Notes: generated by a model from the letters alone, not told the origin. A DNA stretch of 64,000 bases from Algoriphagus halophilus (GCF_900129785.1 NZ_FSRC01000003.1:62001-126000), one strand, 5' to 3'. Positions 1-9,063 are shown, counted from the first letter of the stretch. Translations and numbers: made by a program.

Positions 1-1
1 A

Positions 2-400
2 CGTTATTTGAGTGAAGACCATTCCCTTGAGTTCAAAGGGTTCTTCAATGACCGATTTGGATTTAATAATGAAAAGAAAGGGAAGAAATATAAGACGAAT
101 TCCGTGCAAGCGGCTATGAATTTTTATCTGAATAGTAATGGAAGTGGTCGTTTTTACCTCTTTCCCCTGGCAAAAATCAGATTTGGGGACTTTGAGGAAC
201 CTTCCGAGTCAGGAGGTATAGAAACGACTGATATGACAGCCTTTATTTTAGGTGCAGGAGCAGGTTACAAGTGGGAAGTTTCTGAGCATTTTGCTTTTGG
301 CCCTTATGCTAGCATCGGGAGAAATTTTAGTGATGATGTAATAGATAGATTTACAGGAATTGAATTTAATGCAGGGTTTAACCTAGGTTATCGTTTTTAA
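2..400 (+). CDS. Outer-membrane beta-barrel protein, 5' end outside window
   Basis: The reading frame is open to the left edge, so this is the C-terminal part (about 133 residues) of a longer protein. It shows alternating polar/hydrophobic strands, a glycine-rich hairpin (ILGAGAGYKWEV) and a last strand ending in aromatic Phe (NLGYRF), which is the usual BAM recognition end of Gram-negative outer-membrane barrels. It resembles in style the small barrels encoded near 33-38 kb. A hairpin plus T-run follows directly. The ligand or role cannot be told from this fragment. The apparent TTG start at base 8 is an artefact of the truncation. Confidence 0.7.
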   Translation, partial: RYLSEDHSLEFKGFFNDRFGFNNEKKGKKYKTNSVQAAMNFYLNSNGSGRFYLFPLAKIRFGDFEEPSESGGIETTDMTAFILGAGAGYKWEVSEHFAFGPYASIGRNFSDDVIDRFTGIEFNAGFNLGYRF

Positions 401-420
401 AAGCCATGCAGATAAACTGA

Positions 421-450
421 AGAGCTCTAGATTAGGGCTCTTTTTTTTTG
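421..450 (+). terminator. Rho-independent terminator after the barrel gene
   Basis: AGAGC (421-425) pairs with GCTCT (437-441) and is followed by a run of nine T. The stem is short, but the T-run and the position 20 bases after the stop codon support it. Confidence 0.6.
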
Positions 451-522
451 AAAAAAATAAACTAAATAATTAAATAAATTAAAAGCACTGTCTTGGGATT
501 ATCCATTTTTGAGACATCTCCC

Positions 523-744
523 ATGTTTTATTGCTGGGATGTTATTCCTGATTCTTTTCTAAGGAGTGGGAGGTGTTCTGGTTTTGCTTCAGATAAATTT
601 AAAATGGATCCTCAAGAAAAAATGCTCTTTTTAAAAGCCCCTCTTTCTTTAGCCATTCAAAAGTGGGAGAATGATAAATGGGTAGAATTGCCTTCATCCA
701 GTCAGATTTCCTTCGAGGGAGCTGCATTTCGGGTTCTTTTCTAG
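523..744 (+). CDS. Hypothetical small protein, doubtful
   Basis: Seventy-three codons from the first ATG; an in-frame TTG at 493 would give 83. No family is recognised. The second half (for example QKWENDKWVELPSS) has the composition of a normal soluble protein, which is why it is listed, but the N-terminal part is rich in Cys, Ser and Phe and there is no promoter or clear ribosome-binding site. It fills the otherwise empty 400-base gap between the barrel gene and the hydratase gene. It could equally be a decayed gene end or a chance frame. Confidence 0.3.
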   Translation: MFYCWDVIPDSFLRSGRCSGFASDKFKMDPQEKMLFLKAPLSLAIQKWENDKWVELPSSSQISFEGAAFRVLF

Positions 745-807
745 ACCTTATTTTTGGGAAAGACTATTTATGAAGGTAAATTGATTATTCCTAAATCAAG
801 TAGCTAC

Positions 808-1584
808 ATGACCCACGCTGTATTAACCCGAGTCGAGAATCGGATCGGTTTTATAAAACTAAATAGACCCGAAAAGCGAAATGCTTTAAGTCCTGAATTG
901 ATTTCTGGCTTGCATCAGGCTTTTGTGGAGATGGATCAGCGTGAAGATGTCAAAGTAATTATTCTGGAAGCAGTGGGGAAAGCATTCTGCGCTGGAGCTG
1001 ATCTAGCCTACCTTCAGGATCTGCAAAGTTATTCATATGTGAAAAACTTGGAAGATAGCAATCATTTAAAGGAATTACTGACCTTGATTTATACCATGCC
1101 AAAAATTGTGATTGCCAATATCCAAGGGCATGCATTGGCTGGTGGCTGCGGATTGGTGACCGTTTGTGATTTTGCTTTTTCAGTTCCCAATGCACTTTTT
1201 GGTTATACAGAGGTAAGAATAGGCTTTGTTCCTGCTTTGGTTTCGGTATTTCTTGCTGAACAGATTGGCATGGCCAAAACTCAAGAACTTTTACTTTCCG
1301 GTGAACTTATTTCCGCTGCAAAGGCAGCTGAATTGGGATTAATTACAGAAGTTTGCCATGATGAATTTTTGCAAAAAGGAGTGATGGATTTTGCCAACAA
1401 ACTCATTGATCAAAATTCGGGCTTTTCCATGGCTGCAACCAAGACCTTACTTCGATCTATCAATCGGGATAAACGGGAGAAAGCCTTGTTAAACGCCTCC
1501 GAAGTCAATGCAAAAGCAAGGTCCCATGAGGATTGCATCAAAGGGATATCATCCTTTTTGAATAAGAACAACCCAGACTGGTAA
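808..1584 (+). CDS. Enoyl-CoA hydratase/isomerase family protein (methylglutaconyl-CoA hydratase-like)
   Basis: A 258-residue crotonase-fold enzyme acting on acyl-CoA thioesters. Oxyanion-hole segments are visible at CAGADL (about 61-66) and ALAGGCGL (109-116). Of the two acidic residues used by classical hydratases, the one in the GGCEL motif is Gly here (Gly115), while the second is present as Glu135 in FGYTEV. The stretch EVRIGFVPA and this Gly/Glu pattern resemble LiuC-type methylglutaconyl-CoA hydratases of leucine breakdown, so that is the best guess; a plain enoyl-CoA hydratase or isomerase is possible. The ATG at 808 is preferred over an upstream TTG at 754 because family members begin just before the first beta strand. 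First gene of a packed co-directional run; recQ follows with no gap. Confidence 0.85.
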   Translation: MTHAVLTRVENRIGFIKLNRPEKRNALSPELISGLHQAFVEMDQREDVKVIILEAVGKAFCAGADLAYLQDLQSYSYVKNLEDSNHLKELLTLIYTMPKIVIANIQGHALAGGCGLVTVCDFAFSVPNALFGYTEVRIGFVPALVSVFLAEQIGMAKTQELLLSGELISAAKAAELGLITEVCHDEFLQKGVMDFANKLIDQNSGFSMAATKTLLRSINRDKREKALLNASEVNAKARSHEDCIKGISSFLNKNNPDW

Positions 1585-3507
1585 TTGGAAAAACGTAGCA
1601 AGGAAATACTTCATAAGGTCTTTGGATTCGAAGATTTTCGACCCGTTCAGAAGGACGTTATCAATTCAGTTTTGTCCCAGCATGATACGTTGGCTTTGCT
1701 GCCTACAGGGGGAGGAAAATCCCTGTGTTATCAAATACCTGGCTTGGTAAATGAAGGTATTTGCTTGGTGATCAGTCCTCTGATTGCTTTGATGAAAGAT
1801 CAGGTAGATGCCTTGAAAGCAAAAGGTGTCAAAGCAGCAGCGATATTTTCCGGTATGAGTTACCGAGAGATTGACAATACCTTAGATAACTGCATTTATG
1901 GAGATTTTAAATTTTTATATGTTTCTCCAGAACGCCTTAAAGTGGATTTATTTATTGAGCGATTCAAGCAAATGCCAGTAAATCTTATTGCAGTAGATGA
2001 GGCGCATTGTATTTCTCAATGGGGCTATGATTTCAGACCCCAGTACCTGGAAATTGGAGAAATAAGAAAACATCATCCTGAGGTTCCCATATTAGCTTTG
2101 ACGGCATCGGCAACGCCAAAAGTATGTGAGGATATCAAGGATAAACTGTTGATGAAAAACGAGCAGGAATTTCATCAAAGTTTTGCCCGTGAAAATCTAA
2201 GTTTTAGCGTTCGCCTTGTTGAAAATAAATTTGAAAAAGGTGTGGAGGTCCTCCAAAGGGTAGCAGGGTCGGCGATTTGGTATGTGAGAAACAGGCAGGC
2301 CACACATCAGATATCTAATTCCTTATTGAAACTGGGAATTCCCGCATCTCCCTATCATGCAGGTATGCCCATGGCGGATCGTAATGCTGTACAGGCTTCT
2401 TGGATGGCAGACAAGACTCGGGTGATAGTTAGTACTAATGCCTTTGGGATGGGGATTGATAAACCCAATGTTCGAATGGTAATCCATACTGATCTTCCTG
2501 AAAATATTGAGAATTATTACCAGGAAGCTGGGAGAGCTGGCAGGGATGGAGAAAAATCTTTTGCAGTATTGGTAAGCAATGAACAGGATTTTGAAGCCCT
2601 AATGGATAGAGCGGCTTTAGTCTATCCTCCCATAGATTTTATCAAACGAGTCTACCAATGCCTGGCAAATTATTACAAGCTTGCGGTAGGGAGTAATATG
2701 TTCAGCAGTTTTGATTTCGTTTACCATGAATTTGCCCATAATTATGATTTGGGTGTTTTAGAGACCTTTTATGCGCTCAAGGTATTGGAGGAAGAAGGCT
2801 TTATTTCCTTGAACGAAAGTTTTTATGCCCCTTCCAGAATACATTTCCTGGTGGATCCGGCCAGACTTTATGAAGTTCAAATTGCCTATGCGAATTTGGA
2901 CCCCGTGGTAAAGGTCCTGCTTAGAACCTATGGGGGGAATCTCTTTTCAGAATACCTATCTATTCAAGAGGCAAAACTGGCAAAAACGCTTGAAATACGG
3001 GAAATTGATGTCATCACTCGCTTAAGGAAATTGGCAGAACTGGAGGTGATGGATTATGATCAAAGAAAAGACAAACCTCAATTGACTTTTTTGACTCCAA
3101 GATACGATGCTGGGAAATTACCTTTAAACTTTAAGCGCATTGAGGATAGAAGAGCATTGACCTTGAACCATGCCCAACAAATCATTGCCTATGCTCACCA
3201 GGATTCTTTTTGTAGAAGTCAGTTTATTCAGGAGTACTTTGGAGAGCGTACAGATCGAGAATGTGGAATCTGTGATTGGTGTATTAAAAACCGAAAATCT
3301 AAAGATCTGGCCTCCAATGAAGAGAAACTGGAAAGAAGAGTCATTGAAACTATTATAGAGTTCGGAGGGTTAAATGAAAGTCAGTTATTGGCAAAACTTC
3401 AGCTTCCCGCTTCCCCAGAATTGTTTTCGATCATTCGAAAATTAGAGGATTCAGGAAAGATCTCTTCCACTTCCTCAGGTAAATACGTAATTTCAAACTA
3501 TGGGTAA
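1585..3507 (+). CDS. recQ: RecQ family ATP-dependent DNA helicase
   Basis: A 640-residue 3'-5' superfamily 2 DNA helicase for recombination and replication-fork repair. Visible motifs: Walker A TGGGKS (41-46), DEAH (138-141) within VDEAHCISQWG, the arginine-finger motif QEAGRAGRDG (about 313-322), and a four-cysteine zinc site (Cys543, Cys560, Cys563, Cys566). A winged-helix-like C-terminus follows; no clear HRDC domain is seen, so this is the shorter of the RecQ forms found in Bacteroidota. The start is TTG, lying directly after the TAA of the preceding gene and in the same frame; no ATG is available before motif Ia, so TTG is accepted. The end overlaps the next gene by 8 bases. Confidence 0.95.
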   Translation: MEKRSKEILHKVFGFEDFRPVQKDVINSVLSQHDTLALLPTGGGKSLCYQIPGLVNEGICLVISPLIALMKDQVDALKAKGVKAAAIFSGMSYREIDNTLDNCIYGDFKFLYVSPERLKVDLFIERFKQMPVNLIAVDEAHCISQWGYDFRPQYLEIGEIRKHHPEVPILALTASATPKVCEDIKDKLLMKNEQEFHQSFARENLSFSVRLVENKFEKGVEVLQRVAGSAIWYVRNRQATHQISNSLLKLGIPASPYHAGMPMADRNAVQASWMADKTRVIVSTNAFGMGIDKPNVRMVIHTDLPENIENYYQEAGRAGRDGEKSFAVLVSNEQDFEALMDRAALVYPPIDFIKRVYQCLANYYKLAVGSNMFSSFDFVYHEFAHNYDLGVLETFYALKVLEEEGFISLNESFYAPSRIHFLVDPARLYEVQIAYANLDPVVKVLLRTYGGNLFSEYLSIQEAKLAKTLEIREIDVITRLRKLAELEVMDYDQRKDKPQLTFLTPRYDAGKLPLNFKRIEDRRALTLNHAQQIIAYAHQDSFCRSQFIQEYFGERTDRECGICDWCIKNRKSKDLASNEEKLERRVIETIIEFGGLNESQLLAKLQLPASPELFSIIRKLEDSGKISSTSSGKYVISNYG

Positions 3508-4102
3508 TTTCTTCGACGATTTGTTAAAAAAGGTTTTTCAGTCTTCTGAAGAAATGCCGGTTAACCATAAAGAAAATTTCATCATTAAAGAAAATGAGCT
3601 TCGGGAAGCTTTAGAATGGTCGCAGCGTGAGGATGGAAGGGAGTTTATGGAATTAATCAATAAGAATTACCATTTCAAAAAGGCTCAGATTAATAAGAAT
3701 CCCCAAGTCCACATATTAGAGTCACCTTATGCAAATGGAATTGCGATAAGTTATGATTTGCCTTTTGATACAAAATCTTTTTCACTGCTTTTCTTGGCTT
3801 TTAGCCAACGTGTTTTAGCTTTGGGTTACCGGCAAGTGAGTTTAGACCGGAAGTTTGAAGAAATAAACGACCAAGTGAAAATCACGGAGAAGTTTTATTT
3901 CAAGCCACCGTTAAAATCATCAGATGATGGAGAGTTAATCTCTCAGTTATTTGGTAACATTACCCTAGAAAAAATAAGTATCGATAATACACCAAGTTTC
4001 ATTAAGCTTTTGGTGACCATTTATTCAGATCGACTTTACAAAGACCCAAAACCTTTTGATCAATTTCTGGATTTACTATTTGAGGTAGACTACAATGGAT
4101 AG
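3500..4102 (+). CDS. Hypothetical protein in the recQ-nudix run
   Basis: A 200-residue soluble protein with no signal peptide or membrane segment and no motif I can name. It is rich in charged residues and has a middle region (about 75-125) of alternating strands that could be an alpha/beta domain. It overlaps recQ by 8 bases at its start and the Nudix gene by 8 bases at its end, which suggests translational coupling and a shared transcript. Such packing argues that it is a real gene; its function is unknown. Confidence 0.8.
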   Translation: MGNFFDDLLKKVFQSSEEMPVNHKENFIIKENELREALEWSQREDGREFMELINKNYHFKKAQINKNPQVHILESPYANGIAISYDLPFDTKSFSLLFLAFSQRVLALGYRQVSLDRKFEEINDQVKITEKFYFKPPLKSSDDGELISQLFGNITLEKISIDNTPSFIKLLVTIYSDRLYKDPKPFDQFLDLLFEVDYNG

Positions 4103-4646
4103 AACGTTATTAAAAAGTCAGCTGGAAAAGTATAGAACTCCTTATGAAGAGGAATCAGCATTCATCAATTCATTTATTGAGTTGACAGAGGATCCTTTGG
4201 CCTATAAGAGAGAAAGGTTGGAGGGGCATTTCACTGCTTCTGCTTGGGTGGTCAATAGAAGAAGAACACATACCTTGCTGACTCTGCATAGAAAACTTGG
4301 AAGATGGCTCCAATTGGGAGGTCATGCAGACGGTGATGAAAATTTAATAGAGGTCGCCTTGAAAGAGGCCAAAGAGGAAAGTGGATTAAAGTCATTGGAA
4401 CTGGTAGATTCTACGATTTTTGATTTGGATAAACATATTATTCCGGAGCGTCCACATGTACCCGAACATTTCCACTATGACGTGAGGTATATTTTGGAGG
4501 CAGATATCAATGAACCTTTACAGATCAGTGACGAAAGTATCTCCCTTGCTTGGATTACCTTTGATTCTGTTGTCGATATGATTGGGTATAATCCTTCAAT
4601 CCTTAGAATGTTGGAAAAAACCAGTAAATCTGAGATTGTACTTTAA
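4095..4646 (+). CDS. NUDIX hydrolase
   Basis: A 183-residue hydrolase of nucleoside-diphosphate-linked substrates. The Nudix box lies at about residues 76-98: Gly76, then Glu82 after five residues, then KEAKEESGL. The usual Arg of REUXEEXGU is Lys (Lys90), a conservative change; the metal-binding EExG glutamates are present. An N-terminal extension of about 45 residues precedes the fold. The substrate cannot be told from sequence. The gene overlaps its upstream neighbour by 8 bases, and its TAA shares a base with the ATG of the next gene (TAATG), indicating coupled translation. Confidence 0.88.
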   Translation: MDRTLLKSQLEKYRTPYEEESAFINSFIELTEDPLAYKRERLEGHFTASAWVVNRRRTHTLLTLHRKLGRWLQLGGHADGDENLIEVALKEAKEESGLKSLELVDSTIFDLDKHIIPERPHVPEHFHYDVRYILEADINEPLQISDESISLAWITFDSVVDMIGYNPSILRMLEKTSKSEIVL

Positions 4647-5077
4647 TGCCTAAAGTAGAAGTTTCGGATATTATCGGTGAATTTCATTTCTCCATTCCTA
4701 TACAAATTCGTTTCTCTGATATCGATGGATATCAGCATGTGAATAATGGAATTTATTTCAATTATTTTGAACATTCCAGAGCTGCTTTTTTGATGGATTC
4801 CTGTGGTTGGAATGTCATGGAGGTAGGAACTGTCGTGGCGCATGTGGGGATAGATTACTATCGTCCCATTCATTTGAGTGATCAAATCAGAGCCTATGTG
4901 AAATGTGTCAAAATAGGTAATACTTCCTTTGATTTAGTGCAATATATTATCGGAGTGACTTCGGATGATCAAGAGGTGGTGTTTTCCAAGAGTAACTGCA
5001 CCCTCGTATCGGTGGAGATGAATACGATGAAACCAGTACCTATCCCATCCATCTACAGAAGTAAACTTGAAGGCTAG
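4646..5077 (+). CDS. Acyl-CoA thioesterase, 4HBT hotdog family
   Basis: A 143-residue single-hotdog protein. The family signature RFSDIDGYQHVNN (about 22-34) carries the catalytic-type Asp and the HVNN segment, followed by YFEHSRAAF of the central hot-dog helix. Proteins of this class hydrolyse acyl-CoA or acyl-ACP thioesters (YbgC/FadM-like); the acyl chain is not predictable. It is the last gene of the packed run that starts with the hydratase; a new promoter element lies 25 bases after its stop codon. Confidence 0.88.
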   Translation: MPKVEVSDIIGEFHFSIPIQIRFSDIDGYQHVNNGIYFNYFEHSRAAFLMDSCGWNVMEVGTVVAHVGIDYYRPIHLSDQIRAYVKCVKIGNTSFDLVQYIIGVTSDDQEVVFSKSNCTLVSVEMNTMKPVPIPSIYRSKLEG

Positions 5078-5101
5078 ACAGCTTTCCACCTAGAGATTTC
5101 C

Positions 5102-5109
5102 TATCTTTG
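5102..5109 (+). promoter_or_regulatory. Bacteroidota -7 promoter element TATCTTTG
   Basis: Matches TAnnTTTG exactly and stands in the short gap between two co-directional genes. No good -33 TTTG is seen at the right distance. It overlaps a potential TTG start at 5107, which makes that codon unlikely to be translated and favours GTG 5125 for the TPR lipoprotein. Confidence 0.6.
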
Positions 5110-5124
5110 CCGAAAAAATTACCT

Positions 5125-5832
5125 GTGAAAAGAATTTTAAGTGTTTGCCTTTTGGCATTTGGAATAGCCAGCTGCAGTCCTAGTGAAGAAGAATTGTTTC
5201 AAGCTGGCATTGAAAAAATGGACCAGCAAGCTTGGGCAGAAGCGATTGTATATTTTGATCGTACCCTAGCGCAAAATCCTGAAAATGCCTCGGCCTTGAA
5301 CGCAAAAGGGGTGGCTCTTTTTCAGCAAGGCAAATACGAAGAGTCTATCCCAGTATTTACAGCTTCCATTGAAGCAGACAGTTCATTATATAAACCTTGG
5401 TTCAACCGTGCTAATGCCAGTTTCGAACTTGGTAAATTCAAAGAGTCATTGGCCGATTATAACATGGCAAATGGCTTAGACCAATCCCAAACAGATATTT
5501 ATTATAACCGCGGACTTGCCTTATTAGGTTTGGAGCAATATGAAGATGCGTTGCTGGATTTTGACGCAGCATTGCAAGTGAATCCAAACCAACCTTTGGT
5601 GTATTTCAACAGAGCAAAAGCTCAAATCGGAAATAATGATCCAGCAGGTGCCATGGAATCTTTGACCAATGCGGTCAACCTAGATCCAAGAAATGGGGCA
5701 GCATTTTACCTTTTGGGCGTCACACGCATGAGTGCCACAGGTGAAAAGGAAGAAGGTTGTGCTGATTTGAAAATGGCTTTAAGCCTTGGTTATTCAGAGG
5801 CTAAAACTTGGATTGACGATTTTTGCGAGTAA
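5125..5832 (+). CDS. Tetratricopeptide-repeat lipoprotein
   Basis: About 235 residues from a GTG start. The N-terminus (KRILSVCLLAFGIASC) is a lipoprotein signal with lipobox GIASC, so the mature protein should be membrane-anchored through Cys. The rest consists of five or six TPR units with typical spacing (for example AEAIVYFDRTLAQNPENA, ESLADYNMANGLDQSQ, EDALLDFDAALQVNPNQP), a protein-protein interaction scaffold. The in-frame TTG at 5107 lies inside a promoter element and is rejected. The tsaC gene follows after one base, so the two are probably co-transcribed. The partner protein is unknown. Confidence 0.87.
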   Translation: MKRILSVCLLAFGIASCSPSEEELFQAGIEKMDQQAWAEAIVYFDRTLAQNPENASALNAKGVALFQQGKYEESIPVFTASIEADSSLYKPWFNRANASFELGKFKESLADYNMANGLDQSQTDIYYNRGLALLGLEQYEDALLDFDAALQVNPNQPLVYFNRAKAQIGNNDPAGAMESLTNAVNLDPRNGAAFYLLGVTRMSATGEKEEGCADLKMALSLGYSEAKTWIDDFCE

Positions 5833-5833
5833 A

Positions 5834-6799
5834 ATGGCGATCATTGGTCAGGACATAGCGCAAGCAAAAAGCTTCCTCGAAAAAGGTGAATTGGTAGCAA
5901 TACCTACTGAAACAGTGTATGGCCTTGCAGGGAATGCCTTAAATGCTTCTGCGGTGGCTTTGATTTTTGAAACGAAAAACCGCCCAAGTTTCGACCCTTT
6001 GATCATCCACACATCTTCTTTGGAAAGAGTAGGAGATTTTGTGGAGTCTATTCCTAAACCCCTGTATCAATTAGCTCAGACTTTCTGGCCAGGTCCTTTG
6101 ACCTTATTGCTTCCAAGAAAATCACTGATTCCTGATCTGGTTACTTCCGGTATGGAAAGAGTGGCCGTGAGAGTTCCCCAACATCCCCTGACCCAGAAAT
6201 TGTTGGCGGCATTGGATTTTCCTTTAGCTGCACCTAGCGCTAATCCTTTTGGATATATTTCACCTACCACTGCCAAGCATGTGGAAGCTCAATTGGGAGC
6301 AAAGATTCCATATATATTGGATGGTGGAAGTTGTGAAGTGGGCTTAGAAAGTACCATTGTAGGGATGGAAGGAGATCATGTAATCGTGTACCGATTGGGA
6401 GGATTGGATGTGGCCGAAATAGAAGAAGTAGTAGGTTCTGTATCTATCAAAAGTCACAGTAGTTCGAATCCTCAAGCTCCTGGACTTTTAGAAAGCCATT
6501 ATGCCCCAAGAAAGCCGTTTATTTTGGGTGACTTAGATTCCTTGGTACCTCATTATAAAGCCCAAAATGTCGAATTTGCAGTGCTAAGTTTGTCCCGGGA
6601 AATTGAGCAAGTAAAGCCAGAGCATCAGATTCAATTGAGTGAGAAGGGAGATTTAAAAGAAGCTGCTCAGGGCTTGTTTGCCAGTATGAGAAAGTTAGAT
6701 GAGCTGGATGTGGAACTGATCTTGGCTGAGGAAATGCCTGCTCAAGGACTTGGAAATGCCATCAATGATCGTCTAAAAAGGGCCGCTGCAAAGGGTTGA
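5834..6799 (+). CDS. L-threonylcarbamoyladenylate synthase (Sua5/TsaC)
   Basis: 321 residues; makes threonylcarbamoyl-AMP from threonine, bicarbonate and ATP, the first step of the universal t6A37 tRNA modification. The YrdC domain fills about residues 1-200 with PTETVYGLAGNA near the start, KNRPSFDPLIIH, and the AAPSANPFGYISPT segment. The linker PQAPGLLESHYAPRKPF and a C-terminal Sua5 domain show that this is the long Sua5 form, not the short TsaC. ATG at 5834, one base after the lipoprotein stop, fits the family N-terminus; an upstream in-frame ATG at 5786 would overlap the previous gene. Confidence 0.93.
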   Translation: MAIIGQDIAQAKSFLEKGELVAIPTETVYGLAGNALNASAVALIFETKNRPSFDPLIIHTSSLERVGDFVESIPKPLYQLAQTFWPGPLTLLLPRKSLIPDLVTSGMERVAVRVPQHPLTQKLLAALDFPLAAPSANPFGYISPTTAKHVEAQLGAKIPYILDGGSCEVGLESTIVGMEGDHVIVYRLGGLDVAEIEEVVGSVSIKSHSSSNPQAPGLLESHYAPRKPFILGDLDSLVPHYKAQNVEFAVLSLSREIEQVKPEHQIQLSEKGDLKEAAQGLFASMRKLDELDVELILAEEMPAQGLGNAINDRLKRAAAKG

Positions 6800-6931
6800 T
6801 TATTACTTTTTCTTTATCAAATCAAATTCAAATGCCCAGAAAGGAGGTATTTGATCTAATCTTTAATAAATTCACTTTCTTTTTGAAGACAATAGATTTT
6901 ATAAAATCAAGATACCTATACATACCTACTT

Positions 6932-8131
6932 ATGAATCCTAGAATCAAAAATGTAGATAACCTTAGCTTTGAAGGGAAAAAAGCACTCGTTCGAGTTGAT
7001 TTTAATGTGCCATTGGATGATCATTTTCATGTGTCTGATGATACCAGAATTCAAGCAGCTCTACCCACGATCGAAAAGATTTTGAACGATGGAGGATCTG
7101 CAATTCTAATGTCCCACTTAGGAAGACCAAAGTCTGGACCTGAGGATAAATTTTCTTTGAAACACATTGTTCTCACCTTAGAAAAAGCTCTGGGTAGACC
7201 TGTGAAATTTGCAGCAGATTGTATCGGTCAGGAAGCAGAATTACTTTCTGAGTCTTTGAAGCCAGGCGAGGTTTTACTTTTGGAGAACTTGAGATTCTAT
7301 AAAGAGGAAGAAAAAGGAGATCCTGAATTTGCCAAAAAATTGGCTAGACTAGGAGATATTTATGTAAATGATGCATTTGGAACAGCCCATAGAGCGCATG
7401 CATCTACTTCTATTATTGCGCAGTTTTTTACGGATAAGGTTTGTGGATACTTGATGCTTTCTGAATTGAAGAATGCGGATAAAGTACTCGGTAATCCTGA
7501 AAGACCTTATACTGCCATCATGGGAGGAGCCAAAATTGCTGATAAGATTTTGATCATTGAGCAGCTTTTGGAAAAAGTAAATAACCTGATCATCGGTGGA
7601 GGTATGTCTTATACATTTGCGAAAGCGCAAGGTGGATCTATTGGTGATTCCTTACAGGAGCCTGATAAAATGGATTTTGTTCTTGAATTGATGGATAAAG
7701 CCAAAGCAAAAGGCGTGAATCTTTACCTACCTGTGGATACGGTGATTTCCAAGGCATTTGCTAATGATGCGGAGCAGGGTTTAGCAGTAAGTGGAGAAAT
7801 TCCTGACGGATGGATGGGCTTGGACATTGGACCAAAAACCAGAGAGTTATTTGCAGAGGTGATCATGGGTTCCAAAACTATTTTATGGAATGGTCCTATG
7901 GGCGTGTTCGAAATGGACTCATTTGATAAAGGTACCAAAGCAATTGCTGAAGCAGTGGTAGAAGCAACTAAAGCAGGTGCCTATTCTCTGATTGGTGGAG
8001 GTGACTCTGCTGCTGCCGTCAATAAGTTCGGTTATGGAGAAGAGGTATCTTTTGTGTCAACAGGTGGTGGTGCATTACTGGAGCATATGGAAGGAAAAAT
8101 TCTTCCTGGGGTAGCGGCATTAGAACCTTAA
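6932..8131 (+). CDS. pgk: Phosphoglycerate kinase
   Basis: 399 residues, the normal family length. Transfers phosphate between 1,3-bisphosphoglycerate and ADP in cytosolic glycolysis/gluconeogenesis. The signature RVDFNVPL is at about 21-28, the substrate-binding LMSHLGRP and LLENLRFY segments follow, and the C-terminal nucleotide-site glycine cluster [10 protein letters not shown] is present. It stands alone, with a 132-base leader and a strong terminator just downstream, so it is probably monocistronic. Confidence 0.98.
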   Translation: MNPRIKNVDNLSFEGKKALVRVDFNVPLDDHFHVSDDTRIQAALPTIEKILNDGGSAILMSHLGRPKSGPEDKFSLKHIVLTLEKALGRPVKFAADCIGQEAELLSESLKPGEVLLLENLRFYKEEEKGDPEFAKKLARLGDIYVNDAFGTAHRAHASTSIIAQFFTDKVCGYLMLSELKNADKVLGNPERPYTAIMGGAKIADKILIIEQLLEKVNNLIIGGGMSYTFAKAQGGSIGDSLQEPDKMDFVLELMDKAKAKGVNLYLPVDTVISKAFANDAEQGLAVSGEIPDGWMGLDIGPKTRELFAEVIMGSKTILWNGPMGVFEMDSFDKGTKAIAEAVVEATKAGAYSLIGGGDSAAAVNKFGYGEEVSFVSTGGGALLEHMEGKILPGVAALEP

Positions 8132-8152
8132 TAAATACTGCTAGAAAGATAT

Positions 8153-8186
8153 AGGGCTGTTTACACAAGTAGACAGCCCTTTTTTA
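8153..8186. terminator. Rho-independent terminator between pgk and the convergent endonuclease-family gene
   Basis: AGGGCTGT (8153-8160) pairs perfectly with ACAGCCCT (8173-8180) across a 12-base loop and is followed by T5. It ends pgk and, from the other side, may also serve the convergent gene. Confidence 0.85.
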
Positions 8187-8205
8187 ATAGAGAAGTTTTT
8201 AATCG

Positions 8206-9063
8206 TTAAAACTCTACTTCTACTAATACCGGGAAATGGTCTGAAGGGTACTTTTTTCCATAATTATCTGATAAAATGCCATGTCTAAGAACCGTTAGGT
8301 CACCTTTTACAAAAATATGATCGATAATTCCATCTGGCATTTTCTCCCAATCAAATCCAGTGAATGTTCCAGCTGGTCCATGGGAAGGAATCTTTGAAAT
8401 TAATCGTGCATCTTTCCAGCCTTCTTGATTGGTGATGGTAGAATAGGCAGCATTTTCAGGAGTTACATTAAAATCTCCCATTAAGATCACTGGAAGATTT
8501 TCGGTATTCATTTTTTCCACCGTGGAAATTACCAGTTTACTACTTTCTTCTCTAGCCTGCTGCCCTATATGGTCATAATGGATGTTGAAAATGTAGAATT
8601 CCTTTCCGTTTCCATCTTCAAATTTCCCCCAGGTACAAATTCTGTTGAGTGCCGCATCCCAACCTTTGCTTGGTTTTTCTGGAGTAGGAGACAACCAAAA
8701 TGTGCCATTTTCTAACAGTTTGAATTTTTCTGGGTTATACAAAATGGCTGTAAATTCACCCTTTTCAGTTCCATCATCCCTGCCAACTCCAATGTATGAA
8801 AAGGCTAGACTATTGGCCAAATCTGTTACCTGATGATGAAGCCCTTCTTGAATTCCAACAAGTTCGATTTGATGGAATTGGATCAGACTTTTGATAGGAG
8901 GTAATCGGTCTGCCCAAAGGTTACCAATGTCATTTTGGTTGGCATATCGGATATTAAAAGTGGCAAAGTTATGAGTTTGTGCCTGGATTGAAGTTTGAAT
9001 CAAAAAGGAACAGTTGACCAGTACTAAGGCAAATAATGTAAATTTAAACAGGGTTGATTTCAT
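8206..9063 (-). CDS. Secreted endonuclease/exonuclease/phosphatase family protein
   Basis: 285 residues with an N-terminal signal peptide (hydrophobic LFALVLVNCSFLIQ, cleavage likely after SIQAQ). The mature part has the EEP fold motifs: ATFNIRYAN at the start, VGIQEG with the metal-binding Glu, ILMGDFNVTPE with Asp and Asn, and SDHFPVLVEVEF with the final Asp-His pair. Such enzymes cut phosphodiesters or phosphomonoesters; a secreted form may release phosphate from nucleic acids or lipids, but the substrate is not evident. The Cys in the hydrophobic stretch is not in a good lipobox. Convergent with pgk and divergent from the flavin reductase gene. Confidence 0.87.
   Translation of the reverse strand: MKSTLFKFTLFALVLVNCSFLIQTSIQAQTHNFATFNIRYANQNDIGNLWADRLPPIKSLIQFHQIELVGIQEGLHHQVTDLANSLAFSYIGVGRDDGTEKGEFTAILYNPEKFKLLENGTFWLSPTPEKPSKGWDAALNRICTWGKFEDGNGKEFYIFNIHYDHIGQQAREESSKLVISTVEKMNTENLPVILMGDFNVTPENAAYSTITNQEGWKDARLISKIPSHGPAGTFTGFDWEKMPDGIIDHIFVKGDLTVLRHGILSDNYGKKYPSDHFPVLVEVEF

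Noticed and set aside
5786..5833. Upstream in-frame ATG of tsaC giving 16 extra residues
   Set aside because: It lies inside the TPR gene and the extra residues are not conserved-looking; ATG 5834 fits the family start.
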